Positions 9,088 to 18,401 of a stretch of 64,000 nt of DNA are shown piece after piece; within the stretch, counting starts at the first letter, position 1, and every line of letters begins with the position of its first letter. The position numbers and the translations under genes were made by a program. Location: contig NZ_FCOM02000036.1 of the NCBI RefSeq assembly GCF_001544695.2, positions 1 through 64,000 of the forward strand. Direction: 5' to 3'. The notes under the pieces are model-generated. The model saw only the letters and a program-made list of their open reading frames with translations. It was not told where the DNA came from and searched no databases. This DNA comes from Caballeronia arvi (GTDB taxonomy: Bacteria > Pseudomonadota > Gammaproteobacteria > Burkholderiales > Burkholderiaceae).

Positions 9088-10521
9088 ATGAGCGGTGACA
9101 TTCAGACGCAAACTTATGAGCAGGAGGACCTCAAAAGAGACCTCAAGAACCGGCACATCCAGATGATTGCTATTGGAGGCGCCATCGGGACAGGTCTTTT
9201 TTATGGTTCTTCATGGGCAATCCGCACAGCGGGGCCCGCCATTATTCTTGTTTTCCTGCTGGCGTCAATTGCCATCTACTTCATCATGCGTGCGCTTGGG
9301 GAGATGGCAGTCGAAGAGCCGGTATCGGGTTCATACATTTCGTATTCAAACCGGTATATTCATCGGTTCGTGGGTTTTCTGAACGGCTGGAACGCATTCA
9401 TATTTTTGCTAGCAACAAGCGCGGCGGATTTGAATGCGTTAGGTAATTACGTGCATTTCTGGTTTCCACACATACCGATCTGGGTTACGGCGGGCGCTGC
9501 CGTGTCGCTGATGTTTTGCGTCAATATCATCGGCGTCAAGATATACGGCGAGGCAGAGTTCTGGTTCGCCCTCGTGAAGGTGGTTGCCATTGTAGCGATG
9601 ATTGCGTTCGGCGCCGGGATGATCGTGTTCGGCATCGGTAACAACGGCGTGCCGATCGGTTATCACAACCTCGTAGACCACGGCGGCTTCTTTGCGAAGG
9701 GAGCAGGGGGAACGTTCCTGGCAATCGTCATGGTCGCTTTCTCCTTTGGTGGCGTGGAGAATCTCGGGTTGGCAGCAGGCGAGACCAAGGACGTCAAGAC
9801 GGTAATGCCCAAGGCCATCAACGCGACGTTCTGGCGCTTGCTTATTTTCTACGTCGGCGCAATGGCAGTCCTTCTGATGGTGTTCCCGTGGACGTCGTTG
9901 ACGACCAAGGGCAGCCCGTTCGTTCAGGTGTTCACGAAAATTGGCATCCCGGCAGCGGCGAGCATCATGAACCTGGTGGTGATCATGGCTGTGTTGTCCG
10001 CAGTCAATGCAAGCGTGTTCACCAACAGCCGCACGTTCTACAACCTCTCGCTCCAGAAGAACGCACCCGCATTCCTTGGTGTGACGAACTCACGCAAGGT
10101 GCCGCATCGGGCAATCTTGATGGTCTTCGGGACGATGTTTGCCGGCGTGCTGCTGAACTACTTCATGCCCGAGCAGGCGTTCGAACTCTTCTCGTCGGTG
10201 ACGGTGTTCGCACTCGTCTGCGCATGGGGATCGATTGTGATCAGCCATCTGCGCTTCCGTAAGCTGAAGATTCGCAACGGAGAGGTGAGTCAGCTTTCGT
10301 ACACGATGCCGTTTTATCCTTACAGCAACTACATCGCGCTGCTGTTCGTTGGGGCGGTCTTGGTGGGCATCGCGATCCTGCCGGATATGCGTATGTCGCT
10401 GGTTGTGTCCGCTGTCTGGGTTGCCGTGGTCTATGTCGCGTACCGGTTCTACGTTCGCAAGGGTGCATCTCAAACGAGTGAGAGCGGCGGACTTGGTGAG
10501 GCTAAGGACCAGTTAGTCTGA
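9088..10521 (+). CDS. amino-acid permease, AAT family
   Basis: 477 residues with 12 membrane segments. The N-terminal RHIQMIAIGGAIGTGLFYGS motif is the hallmark of the AAT/APC permeases (AroP, PheP, GabP, CycA). A strong GGAGGCGAC ribosome site precedes the ATG. It functions in the inner membrane as a proton symporter for an amino acid; the substrate cannot be read from sequence. It lies 290 bp after the MalY-type lyase, a spacing that leaves room for its own promoter. Confidence 0.92.
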   Translation: MSGDIQTQTYEQEDLKRDLKNRHIQMIAIGGAIGTGLFYGSSWAIRTAGPAIILVFLLASIAIYFIMRALGEMAVEEPVSGSYISYSNRYIHRFVGFLNGWNAFIFLLATSAADLNALGNYVHFWFPHIPIWVTAGAAVSLMFCVNIIGVKIYGEAEFWFALVKVVAIVAMIAFGAGMIVFGIGNNGVPIGYHNLVDHGGFFAKGAGGTFLAIVMVAFSFGGVENLGLAAGETKDVKTVMPKAINATFWRLLIFYVGAMAVLLMVFPWTSLTTKGSPFVQVFTKIGIPAAASIMNLVVIMAVLSAVNASVFTNSRTFYNLSLQKNAPAFLGVTNSRKVPHRAILMVFGTMFAGVLLNYFMPEQAFELFSSVTVFALVCAWGSIVISHLRFRKLKIRNGEVSQLSYTMPFYPYSNYIALLFVGAVLVGIAILPDMRMSLVVSAVWVAVVYVAYRFYVRKGASQTSESGGLGEAKDQLV

Positions 10522-10623
10522 GGCGGCGCGACTCAATCGTCTCGTTGGATGGAAGGGCGGTTCACGAGGATCAGCATGGTGGATCGCCTTCCTCCTGTGC
10601 CGCTGCGATTGACACTTCGGGCT

Positions 10624-10806
10624 CTCTCGCGGGTCGGAGGGATCTGCGTGGTGCGCCTCGCAGAGCTTCGCGAGCGACTCGTCTTCCGGCCATGGAAGCG
10701 ACGTCGGAAGCGGGTAGACCCGGCGAATCTCGCCGAGAATCAGATGAATCACGCGGCCGATGTACCCGTCCTCGTCGGGCTGGCCTCCAAGGCGCCGGAC
10801 ACGCAG
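10624..10806 (-). pseudogene. AraC-family regulator remnant
   Basis: On the minus strand an open stretch with no good start reads LRRLGGQPDEDGYIGRVIHL, then ILGEIRRVYPLPTSLPWPED and SLAKLC. This resembles the linker and beginning of the DNA-binding domain in cupin-type AraC regulators, where 'LILAEIRR...LPLPWP.D.RL..LC' precedes the helix-turn-helix. The helix-turn-helix itself is missing and the frame runs into unrelated sequence. The match is from pattern memory only, so it should be treated as a probable small relic between the permease and the TPR gene. Confidence 0.45.
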
Positions 10807-10906
10807 TAAATTGATTTAATTATTATTTCTCTTACTGGGCTTTCACTGCTTCGGCTCCAACGCTGCCGGCATTGATCGCTCAGGAATTTTTGGAGTCTTC
10901 AGCGCC

Positions 10907-12244
10907 ATGACCCGTTCCGACCGTTACGACCTTCCACTTTCGACAGACTCCGACCTCGCCGCCGAGCGCTATCGTGCGGGTGTCGACCTTCTTCTGTCGC
11001 TGTGGCCTGGCGCCGGCGAAGCGTTCGATGAAGCGGTTGCGGCCGACCCGAACTTCGCGCTCGCTCACGCCGCCCGGGCGCGGCTGCATGCTGTCAGCGC
11101 CCAGCTCACCGAAGCGCGCGCCAAGATTGCGAAGGCGGCGGAGTTGGTTGCGATCAATGGAACCGAGCGTGAGCGCAGCCACATCGAGACGCTTTCATAC
11201 GCGATCCATGGTCAGGGTCAGAAGGCGCTCGCCAGCGCGCTCGCGCACGCCGACAATTGGCCGCGCGACATCGTCATTCTCTCGATGCCGCTCGGAGCCT
11301 TTGGCCTCCTGGCGTTTTCGGGAATGGCCGATCACGATCAGGCTCGCGTGGACCTGTGCGAGCGCCATGCTCACCATTTCGACGCGGACGATTGGTGGTT
11401 CCTCACGTACCGCGGATGGGCACACGGCGAGAACGGCGATGTGAAGCTCGGACGTGCGCTCACCGAGCGCTCGCTTGAATTACGCCGCCACAACGTGAAT
11501 GCGGTGCATGCGGTCGCGCACGTCCTGCACGAGTCCGGCGCAAATGACGAGGCCCAGACGGTCATCGCCGGATGGCTGCCTGAATACCCGAAGAACGGCG
11601 TGCTGCATGGCCACATCGCATGGCATGGCGCGCTGATCGCGCTGGAGCGCGGCGATACTGAACGCGCGCTCGGCATCTATAACGAGCACGTCGCTCCGTC
11701 GTCGTCACTTGGTACGCCCGTCAACATCGTGAGCGACACGTCATCGTTCTTGTGGCGCATGCAGGCATATGGTCACGCGGTCCCTGCAGGCATGTGGGAT
11801 GATGCGGCGCGTTACGCGTCCGGGTACTTCAAGGACGCGGGTTTCCCGTTCGCCGATTTTCACATGGCGCTTGTCGCTGCGGCGACTTCGGATAAGGACG
11901 CGGTAGAAAAGCGAGTTGACGCGCTGAACCAGCTCATTCAGGAAGGCAAGTTGCCTGCGGGGTCGGTCGTGCCGGAAATCTGCCGGGCCGCGCTCGCGTT
12001 TGCCGAAGAGCAATTCAGCCTCGCAGCGAACATTCTTCAACCGGTGGCGAACGATGTCGTGCGGATCGGCGGAAGCGGTGCGCAGCGCGAGATCGTCGAG
12101 GACACGCTTGTCGTTGCGCTGATGCGTAGCGGCGAGTCGAAGAAGGCTCACGACCTACTCAACAAGCGTTTGCATCGTCGTCCGTCTCCTCGGGATACGC
12201 GCTGGCTCAACGAGCTTTCGTTCGCTGACATTGCGTCACGGTAA
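10907..12244 (+). CDS. tetratricopeptide repeat protein, TTC38-like
   Basis: 445 residues without signal peptide or membrane segments, made of helical TPR-like repeats (for example FDEAVAADPNFALAHAARAR near 38-57 and the paired-histidine segment NAVHAVAHVLHESGANDEAQ near 200). The layout resembles the widely conserved TTC38 family found in bacteria and animals, whose biochemical function is unknown. It stands alone between the amino-acid permease and an MFS gene. A short inverted repeat follows its stop codon. Confidence 0.75.
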   Translation: MTRSDRYDLPLSTDSDLAAERYRAGVDLLLSLWPGAGEAFDEAVAADPNFALAHAARARLHAVSAQLTEARAKIAKAAELVAINGTERERSHIETLSYAIHGQGQKALASALAHADNWPRDIVILSMPLGAFGLLAFSGMADHDQARVDLCERHAHHFDADDWWFLTYRGWAHGENGDVKLGRALTERSLELRRHNVNAVHAVAHVLHESGANDEAQTVIAGWLPEYPKNGVLHGHIAWHGALIALERGDTERALGIYNEHVAPSSSLGTPVNIVSDTSSFLWRMQAYGHAVPAGMWDDAARYASGYFKDAGFPFADFHMALVAAATSDKDAVEKRVDALNQLIQEGKLPAGSVVPEICRAALAFAEEQFSLAANILQPVANDVVRIGGSGAQREIVEDTLVVALMRSGESKKAHDLLNKRLHRRPSPRDTRWLNELSFADIASR

Positions 12245-12272
12245 CAACCTCTTCTTAACCCTCGCTCGACAC

Positions 12273-12301
12273 TCGCGCAATCTTGCGGATTGATTGCGCG
12301 A
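12273..12301. repeat. inverted repeat between TPR gene and MFS gene
   Basis: Perfect 9-bp arms TCGCGCAAT / ATTGCGCGA are separated by 11 bp. No T-run follows, so a factor-independent terminator is not convincing. It lies about 40 bp upstream of the MFS start codon and could be an operator or a weak transcript end. Confidence 0.4.
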
Positions 12302-12341
12302 TTTAGCGGCTTTTGAAAGTATCCGCGCACGTAAAAACGAC

Positions 12342-13628
12342 ATGAACTCCAGCGTAACAATCAAGACAACGGGATTCCGGCGACTGCTGGTTGATGGCAT
12401 TGGACCCATTGCTGCGATCTCGATTGCACAGCTCTTCGGCACGGCGCTGTGGTTCAGCGCGAACAGCACCGCTGCGGATCTGATGCGAATCTGGCATGCG
12501 AGTGCGGCCGATATCGGCTGGCTGACGAATGCCGTCCAGCTTGGATTCATTCTGGGCACGCTCGTCATCTCATTGAGCGGTGCGGCTGACCGGTTCAACG
12601 CCAGCAAGATTTTCGTGTACAGCGCGCTTGCCGGCGCTGTTTTCAATCTTGGTTTTGCGTGGCTTTCGACGGGCCTTGTAAGTGGAGCAGCTTTTCGATT
12701 CGGCGTAGGGATTTGCCTCGCAGGCATCTATCCGATGGGAATGAAGCTGATCGTCAGTTGGGCGCCCAATCGGACGGGACCGGCGCTGGCGCAACTGGTC
12801 GCAATGCTTGTTCTGGGTACGGCTTTACCGCACGCGATGCGCGTGATGGGAGCGGCGTTTCCCTGGCAGTTGATCATCTCTGCATCCTCGGTCCTGGCGG
12901 TCGCCGGCGCGGTCGTGATCGGCTCGCTCGGAGACGGACCACATGCGTCGGTACGAGTTCGATCGAATAATACGAGCAACTTGAAGACCGAGTCACGCCC
13001 CACGGTTCTCGATGCCTTTCGCCTTCGGGAATTCCGGGCCGCGACTTTGGGGTATTTTGGTCACATGTGGGAGCTCTATACCTTCTGGACCATGGTTCCG
13101 CTTCTCATCTCGCACTCTTCACTCACGGCGCGTTTTCCCGGGCTCGGCGTTCCTGCCATGTCGTTTGCGGTAATCGGCACGGGGGCGATCGGATCGCTTA
13201 TCGGCGGCGTTCTCTCGCGGCGCTTGGGTAGCGCTAAAGTTGCTACGGGCGCACTCGCCATATCGGGTCTTTGCTGTCTTATCTTCGCGATCGGCTGGCG
13301 TTATCTTTCACCCGAAGCGCTTGTCGTTCTTTTGGCCGTCTGGGGTGCATCGGTGGTCGCGGATTCGCCGCAATTCTCGGCGCTCGCGGCCCAGGCGTGT
13401 CCACCCGTTCTGGTAGGCAGTGCGCTTGCTATCCAGAATTCGATTGGCTTCGCCGTCACAGTGGTTTCGATCGCGGCGACAACCGCGCTGTTCGAGCGCA
13501 TCGGTCTCGACGCATCGTGGCTCCTCGTGCCTGGACCGGCCCTTGGGTTACTCGCTTTTGCCTTGACGCGGAAGGTCGGCCGCTCGGCGCCGCGCACGGG
13601 AGGCGCTGACGCAGGCACGCTCCGATAG
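12342..13628 (+). CDS. MFS transporter
   Basis: About 428 residues from the ATG at 12342 with a 12-helix MFS profile (GPIAAISIAQLFGTALWFSA is the first helix). The motif-A-like loop between helices 2 and 3 reads SGAADRFNASKIF. The likely start has only a weak ribosome site. A LysR gene begins 35 bp downstream on the same strand, and a second, decayed MFS gene follows. The substrate is unknown. Confidence 0.85.
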   Translation: MNSSVTIKTTGFRRLLVDGIGPIAAISIAQLFGTALWFSANSTAADLMRIWHASAADIGWLTNAVQLGFILGTLVISLSGAADRFNASKIFVYSALAGAVFNLGFAWLSTGLVSGAAFRFGVGICLAGIYPMGMKLIVSWAPNRTGPALAQLVAMLVLGTALPHAMRVMGAAFPWQLIISASSVLAVAGAVVIGSLGDGPHASVRVRSNNTSNLKTESRPTVLDAFRLREFRAATLGYFGHMWELYTFWTMVPLLISHSSLTARFPGLGVPAMSFAVIGTGAIGSLIGGVLSRRLGSAKVATGALAISGLCCLIFAIGWRYLSPEALVVLLAVWGASVVADSPQFSALAAQACPPVLVGSALAIQNSIGFAVTVVSIAATTALFERIGLDASWLLVPGPALGLLAFALTRKVGRSAPRTGGADAGTLR

Positions 13629-13662
13629 TAATGACCGGCCCTGACGGCCGAGGGGAACAGAG

Positions 13663-14574
13663 ATGCTTGACCTTCAGTATCTTTCGATCGTGATGGAAGT
13701 CGATCGGCTAGGCAGTGTGACTGCGGCGGCTGAGCGATTGAACGTGACGCAGTCGGCGCTGTCGCACATGGTTCGCAAGTTCGAAGAGCGACACGGCGTC
13801 AAGCTCTGGACGAAGAACGGTCGTGGATTGCGATTCACGCATGCCGGAGAGTATCTGCTCAGCCTTGCGGAGCGTGTGATCCCGCAAATGGAACATGCGG
13901 AACGGACGCTCACCAATTTCGCGGAAGGCCGTCGCGGGGCGCTTCGCATCGGTATGGAATGTCATCCGTGCCAGAAATGGCTTACGCGCTTGACGCCGCA
14001 CTACCTTGCCGCATGGCCCGATGTGGACTTCGATGTGCGTACGGCATTTCGCTTCGATGGCGTTGCAGCGCTCCTCGCGTTCGAGATCGACCTGCTCATC
14101 ACGCCCGATCCCATCGATGTTCCGGACATCACGTTCGCTCCGGTCATCGACTACGAGCTCGTGCTGGTCGTGCCCGGCTCACACCCGATCGCCAGTCGCA
14201 ACTGCGCGATGCCGCAGGATCTGATGAACGAGGAACTCATCACCGTTCCGGTCAGCAAGGAACGGCTGGACATCTTTACTCGCTTTCTCGTTCCCGCGCA
14301 CTGCAAGCCGAAATACCATCGAACCGCCGAGCAGACGGAACTCATGCTCCAGCTTGTGGCGGCAGGCAGAGGTGTCGCCGTTCTTCCCGACTGGCTCGTC
14401 GCCGAGGAGGGCGAGGGATTGCCGATTCAAACTGTCAGGCTCGGCCAGGAAGGCATTCGAAAGTGCATTCACGTTGGCGTTCGGAAGGGTGAAGAAGACA
14501 TCGCGTACATCGAAGGCTTTCTGAAACTGGCGCATGAGCTCGGTGTACCTACGGGTCGTAAGGTCGCGGACTAG
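13663..14574 (+). CDS. LysR-family transcriptional regulator (MetR-like)
   Basis: 303 residues. The helix-turn-helix MLDLQYLSIVMEVDRLGSVT, then NVTQSALSHMVRKFEERHGV, is followed by an effector domain. The 'GMECHPCQKWL' and 'QLVAAGRGVAVLPDWLV' segments are reminiscent of the MetR branch, which responds to homocysteine. The sequence similarity is suggestive only. It follows the MFS gene by 35 bp with a ribosome site AGGGGAACAG and may autoregulate that unit. Confidence 0.85.
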   Translation: MLDLQYLSIVMEVDRLGSVTAAAERLNVTQSALSHMVRKFEERHGVKLWTKNGRGLRFTHAGEYLLSLAERVIPQMEHAERTLTNFAEGRRGALRIGMECHPCQKWLTRLTPHYLAAWPDVDFDVRTAFRFDGVAALLAFEIDLLITPDPIDVPDITFAPVIDYELVLVVPGSHPIASRNCAMPQDLMNEELITVPVSKERLDIFTRFLVPAHCKPKYHRTAEQTELMLQLVAAGRGVAVLPDWLVAEEGEGLPIQTVRLGQEGIRKCIHVGVRKGEEDIAYIEGFLKLAHELGVPTGRKVAD

Positions 14575-14677
14575 GGCGGCTCTGGAGCGAACGGCGCTTT
14601 CTTAACGATCAGAAGAACAGGGACGAAGTGACAGAAATCATACCGCCTGCCCCGATCCGGGTACTGCCGCATCGAAC

Positions 14678-15854
14678 ATGGGTAGCGCCCGGCGCAACGT
14701 AACCCGGTTGACCATTGCGCAGGCGCTGGCAGGCGCGAATTCGACGGTCGTCTATGCGACCGGGGCGATTATCGGCAACATGCTCGCACCGAACCGCGAG
14801 CTCGCAACGCTTCCCATCACCATATTCGTGATCGGAATGGCGGCGCTGTCGCTTCCGGCGGGCGCGATTGCGCAGAAACATGGGCGGCGAACGGCGTTTC
14901 TGCTTGGGACAGCCTGTGGCGTGCTGGTCGGATTGATGGCCGCAGGTGCGGTTGCGATCAGCTCGTTTTGGCTCTTTTGTGCGGCGATGTTCTTCGGCGG
15001 CGCCTATGCGGCTGTCGTGCTTTCTTTCAGATTCGCCGCGGCGGATTGTGTTCCGGCCGAGAAGAAAGCGCGCGCGCTATCTTTTGTCATGGCGGGCGGC
15101 GTTTTTGCCGGTGTGATCGGACCACAACTGGTGACGTTCACGATGAACGTCTGGCCGCCTCACACGTTCGTTGCTACGTATCTGGCGCAGGCCGCGGTTG
15201 CCGCAATCGCTGGCGTGGTGCTGATGGGCGTCCACATCCCGATGCCCTCGGCGGTTGACGTCGCCAAAGGACGGCCGCTCAAAGATATCGCGCGTCAACG
15301 TTCGTTTCTGGTTGCCGTCATTTGCGCGGTCGTGTCCTACCTGCTCATGAACTTTCTCATGACGGCGGCGCCTCTCGCCATGCAGCTATGCGGATTGCCG
15401 CAGAGCGCGTCGAACCTCGGCATTCAATGGCACGTCATTGCGATGTACGCACCGGGCTTCGTTACTGGCCGACTCATCTCTCGATTTGGCGCACGTAACG
15501 TTGTCATGGCCGGACTCGCGCTGATCGCCGTGTCCGCCGGAGTGGGATTGCACGGAACCGATATACCTCACTTCTGGCTGACGCTCATTCTTCTCGGCGT
15601 GGGCTGGAATTTCGGTTTCATGGCGCATCTGCGCTCGTTCTCGAATCTCACCGCCCCGAAGAGAAGGCCAAGGTTCAGTCCTTCAACGACTTTCTCGTGT
15701 TCGGCACGATGGCGTTAGGCTCATTTCTGTCGGGCAGTCTTTTAACGGCATACGGGTGGGATTCGGTGCGGCGCATGACGTTTGTGCCGATGGCGCTGGC
15801 GTCGGTGTGCTGCTTGCCGCAACCAGGGCTCAACCTCAAAGCCGGCCGCAGTAG
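14678..15854 (+). pseudogene. MFS transporter pseudogene with two frameshifts
   Basis: An MFS protein is open for about 315 residues and then shifts frame near 15622, where one G appears to be missing. Inserting a G joins GWNFGFM to GASALVLESHRPEEKAKVQS, the conserved loop of this family. A second apparent one-base loss near 15803 would join MALASV to VLLAATRAQPQSRPQ and the natural stop at 15854. Two independent lesions make true decay more likely than sequencing error. The gene lies next to other gene fragments. Confidence 0.75.
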
Positions 15855-15860
15855 TGGGCG

Positions 15861-16187
15861 TCAGCTGCCCAAGCGCTGCATCGTCAGGACCATGCGAAAC
15901 TTGACATCGCCCGAGCGCATGCGCTGATACGCGTCTGCTGCCTGCTCCAGCGGCATGACCTCGATCATCGGGCGAACGTCGGCGAGAACGCTAAAGTTCA
16001 AAGCACGCGCCGTGTCGAAAGGCGAACCGGTAATCGACCCGAGCAGGCTGCGCTCACCGCCAACGAAGTAGCCCGTTGGCACGGGGACGGACTCGGGTCC
16101 GGCGCCCAGCAAAACCAGACGCCCTTGAGTCGCCGGCATTTTCCGCAGTGTCATGTTGCCGTAACTTCTCAACCCGACGTCATCACT
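15861..16187 (-). pseudogene. C-terminal fragment of zinc-type alcohol dehydrogenase
   Basis: On the minus strand the frame encodes roughly the last 108 residues of a medium-chain dehydrogenase. It contains the nucleotide-domain end QGRLVLLGAG, the substrate-domain return with GGERSLLGSITGS, and the family's C-terminal VMPLEQAADAYQRMRSGDVKFRMVL. The catalytic zinc site and most of the Rossmann fold are absent. The fragment ends abruptly at about 16187, where it abuts a GntR fragment on the opposite strand. Confidence 0.75.
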
Positions 16188-16200
16188 TGGCGCGCGCGCC

Positions 16201-16431
16201 GGAACGGTCGATGCCGATCTGATCAACGACCTGATGGAACTGCGCATGATTATCGAGTCGAACGCCGCAAAGCTCGCGGCGAAGCGCGCGACGCCCGACG
16301 ATCGGGCCGCAGTGCGTCGCGCATTCGAGGCCATGGAGGACGCAGTCGCGGGCCAAGCCGAATACGTGCCTGCGGACCTGGCGTTTCACGGCGCGATTCT
16401 CGGCGCATGCTACAACCAGTTCGTGTTCTAA
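16201..16431 (+). pseudogene. GntR/FCD-domain regulator fragment
   Basis: About 76 codons on the plus strand give a central part of an FCD effector domain: NDLMELRMIIESNAAKLAAK, then DDRAAVRRAFEAMEDAV and the metal-binding-type DLAFHGAILGACYN. The DNA-binding domain and the C-terminal half of FCD are missing. It begins within about 15 bp of the alcohol dehydrogenase fragment's broken end, consistent with one deletion fusing two formerly separate genes. Confidence 0.7.
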
Positions 16432-16770
16432 CCCATCGGCGGGTGCTGTAAGGCCGGCGTAATGCAGTCTGGTGCGCTAAGTGCGGCGCCTTGGCTTCAG
16501 AAGCGATGTATGCGTTATGGACGGTGTAACCAGGCGAGCAGCCCCGCCAGTATCAACGTTGAACGTCGAAGGCGGTCCCACTTCCCAGTGCATGCTCTTT
16601 ACTTCCTAGCAACTCAATGACTCTATGGTCGCGCCGAGGCTGAATATTATGGGCATCACTTAATGGGCTGCGCTGTTTCACAGTCTGCAGAAGAGAAGGG
16701 ATGCGACCGGTCGCGGGCTCAAATCGATGCTTGCAACGCGCGTCGCAAGCGGTTTTTCGCTATCACGCGG
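16432..16770. other. non-coding gap with a possible transposase tail
   Basis: No intact gene is visible. On the minus strand, 16515-16583 reads WDRLRRSTLILAGLLAWLHR followed by P and a stop. That could be the C-terminal tail of an IS5-type transposase, but the match is too short to assign. The stretch adjoins the gene fragments at 15.9-16.4 kb and may belong to the same deletion or IS scar. Confidence 0.3.
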
Positions 16771-17610
16771 TTATTGCTTGGCGTTGGCGACAGAAAAGCG
16801 TGCTTCGTCCGCATTCATGGACAGAGCTTTTTCTGTTGCCGCATGGCGGTGCGACGCATGCCACGGAATCATCGATGCTTCAGCAAGCTCGAGGGTCTTG
16901 AACAGCAGCACCCCCAGTACGCCGAGAAGCACGAGCGCCACGAACACGGTGGGCGTGTCGAAGCTGCCCTGAGCGACGAGGATCACATGGCCGAGGCCGG
17001 CTTCGCCCGCGACGAACTCGCCGACGATCGTGCCGACGAGCGCGAACGACACGCCTACTTTCATTCCGGCGAAGATGCTGGGCAACGCGTTAGGGAAACG
17101 GATCTTCCAGAGTACCTGACCACGCGGCGCCTGATTCGCCCGCGCCATGTTGAGCATTTCCGGGTCGATTGATTTGAGCCCGAGCACCGTGTCGATCAGA
17201 ATTGGGAAGATTGCGATCAGCATCGCGATGGTGATCTTCGGGGCAGACCCGGTTCCCATCCAGATCACGAATAGAGGCGCCAGCGCGACTTTCGGCACGG
17301 CGTTCATCGCAACGATGAGCGCGTACAGCGTGCGTTCGAGAAGCTTCGACGAGACGATACCAATGGCTGCGGCCACGCCGAGAATGACTGCGGCCGCGAA
17401 TCCGCCGAGTGTGGTCACGAGCGTATCGAGGCTTTCCCGAAGCAGATAGCCTGGCTGGCTAAGAAATGTTTCGACGATTCGGCTCGGCATCGGTAAAAGG
17501 AATTCGCGAATGCCGAGCGTCCGTACGGCGAGTTCCCACACCGCAATGATAAGAATGGCGGCGATCAAGGCATGCTTGCTATGTGCGACCTGTTTATAGA
17601 CATGTTTCAT
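16771..17610 (-). CDS. ABC transporter permease, SsuC/TauC type
   Basis: About 279 residues from the ATG at 17610, with six membrane segments. The binding-protein-dependent permease EAA loop is present around MARANQAPRGQVLWKIRFPN. The SsuC/TauC (nitrate/taurine/aliphatic sulfonate) class is indicated by length and by the LPMPSRIVETFLSQPG segment near the N-terminus. It is the last gene of the operon hyuA-hyuB-SBP-ATPase-permease and starts 4 bp after the ATPase stop. Confidence 0.88.
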   Translation of the reverse strand: MKHVYKQVAHSKHALIAAILIIAVWELAVRTLGIREFLLPMPSRIVETFLSQPGYLLRESLDTLVTTLGGFAAAVILGVAAAIGIVSSKLLERTLYALIVAMNAVPKVALAPLFVIWMGTGSAPKITIAMLIAIFPILIDTVLGLKSIDPEMLNMARANQAPRGQVLWKIRFPNALPSIFAGMKVGVSFALVGTIVGEFVAGEAGLGHVILVAQGSFDTPTVFVALVLLGVLGVLLFKTLELAEASMIPWHASHRHAATEKALSMNADEARFSVANAKQ

Positions 17611-17614
17611 TCCA

Positions 17615-18388
17615 TCACCCCTTGTAGATGCCGAGATCGCGGAAGATCTGGTTGATTTGCGCAACATAACCGGCGAACGCTGCGGTTTCTCGGATTGCCA
17701 GACTGCGCGGCCGTTCCAGTTCGATGGGAATGACGGCAGCGATGCTGCCAGGATTGCGCGACATCACGACTACACGATCTCCGAGGTAGACGGCTTCCGA
17801 AATGGAATGCGTGATGAACAGCACGGTCTTACCCGTGTTGAGCCACGTGCGTTGCAATTCCACATTCAGCTCATCGCGAGTGAAAGGGTCGAGGGCGCCG
17901 AAGGGCTCGTCCATCAACAGTAGCTTCGGATCGACCAGCAAGGCACGGCAGATTGCGGCGCGCTGACGCATGCCACCGGACAACTCCCAAGGGAACCGGT
18001 TGGCGAACGAACTCAGCCCGAATAGATTCAGTACCGAGCGCGCCCGTTCCTCGAAAGCCTTTCGTTCGAGCCCGTGGAATTCTGCCGCGATCAGAACATT
18101 GTCGAGAATTGTGCGCCAGTCGAGCAACAGGTCGCGTTGGAAAACCATACCCATATTCTCGGGCGGTCCGTCGATCTGAGTGCCTTGTAAAGTCAGACGG
18201 CCGCTTGAGATCGACTCGAGGCCAGCCACGCATTTGAGCAGCGTGCTTTTGCCGCATCCGCTTGGACCCACGATGCTCACAAACTCGCCCTCTGGAATCT
18301 CCAGCGTCACGTCCTTCAAGGCATACACGGGATCGCGCTTCGAGCGATAGACCTTGTTGATGTCTCCGAGACTGAGAAAGTCTGACAT
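17615..18388 (-). CDS. ABC transporter ATP-binding protein, SsuB/TauB type
   Basis: 257 residues from the ATG at 18388, the start of homology (MSDFLSLGDINKVY). Walker A GPSGCGKST, Q-loop MVFQRDLLLDW, signature LSGGMRQRAAICRALLVDP and Walker B LLMDEPFGALD are all present. It powers the adjacent permease and binding protein. It lies 13 bp after the substrate-binding-protein stop, so the three transporter genes are surely cotranscribed. Confidence 0.92.
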   Translation of the reverse strand: MSDFLSLGDINKVYRSKRDPVYALKDVTLEIPEGEFVSIVGPSGCGKSTLLKCVAGLESISSGRLTLQGTQIDGPPENMGMVFQRDLLLDWRTILDNVLIAAEFHGLERKAFEERARSVLNLFGLSSFANRFPWELSGGMRQRAAICRALLVDPKLLLMDEPFGALDPFTRDELNVELQRTWLNTGKTVLFITHSISEAVYLGDRVVVMSRNPGSIAAVIPIELERPRSLAIRETAAFAGYVAQINQIFRDLGIYKG

Positions 18389-18401
18389 GTCGCCTCCAGT
18401 T

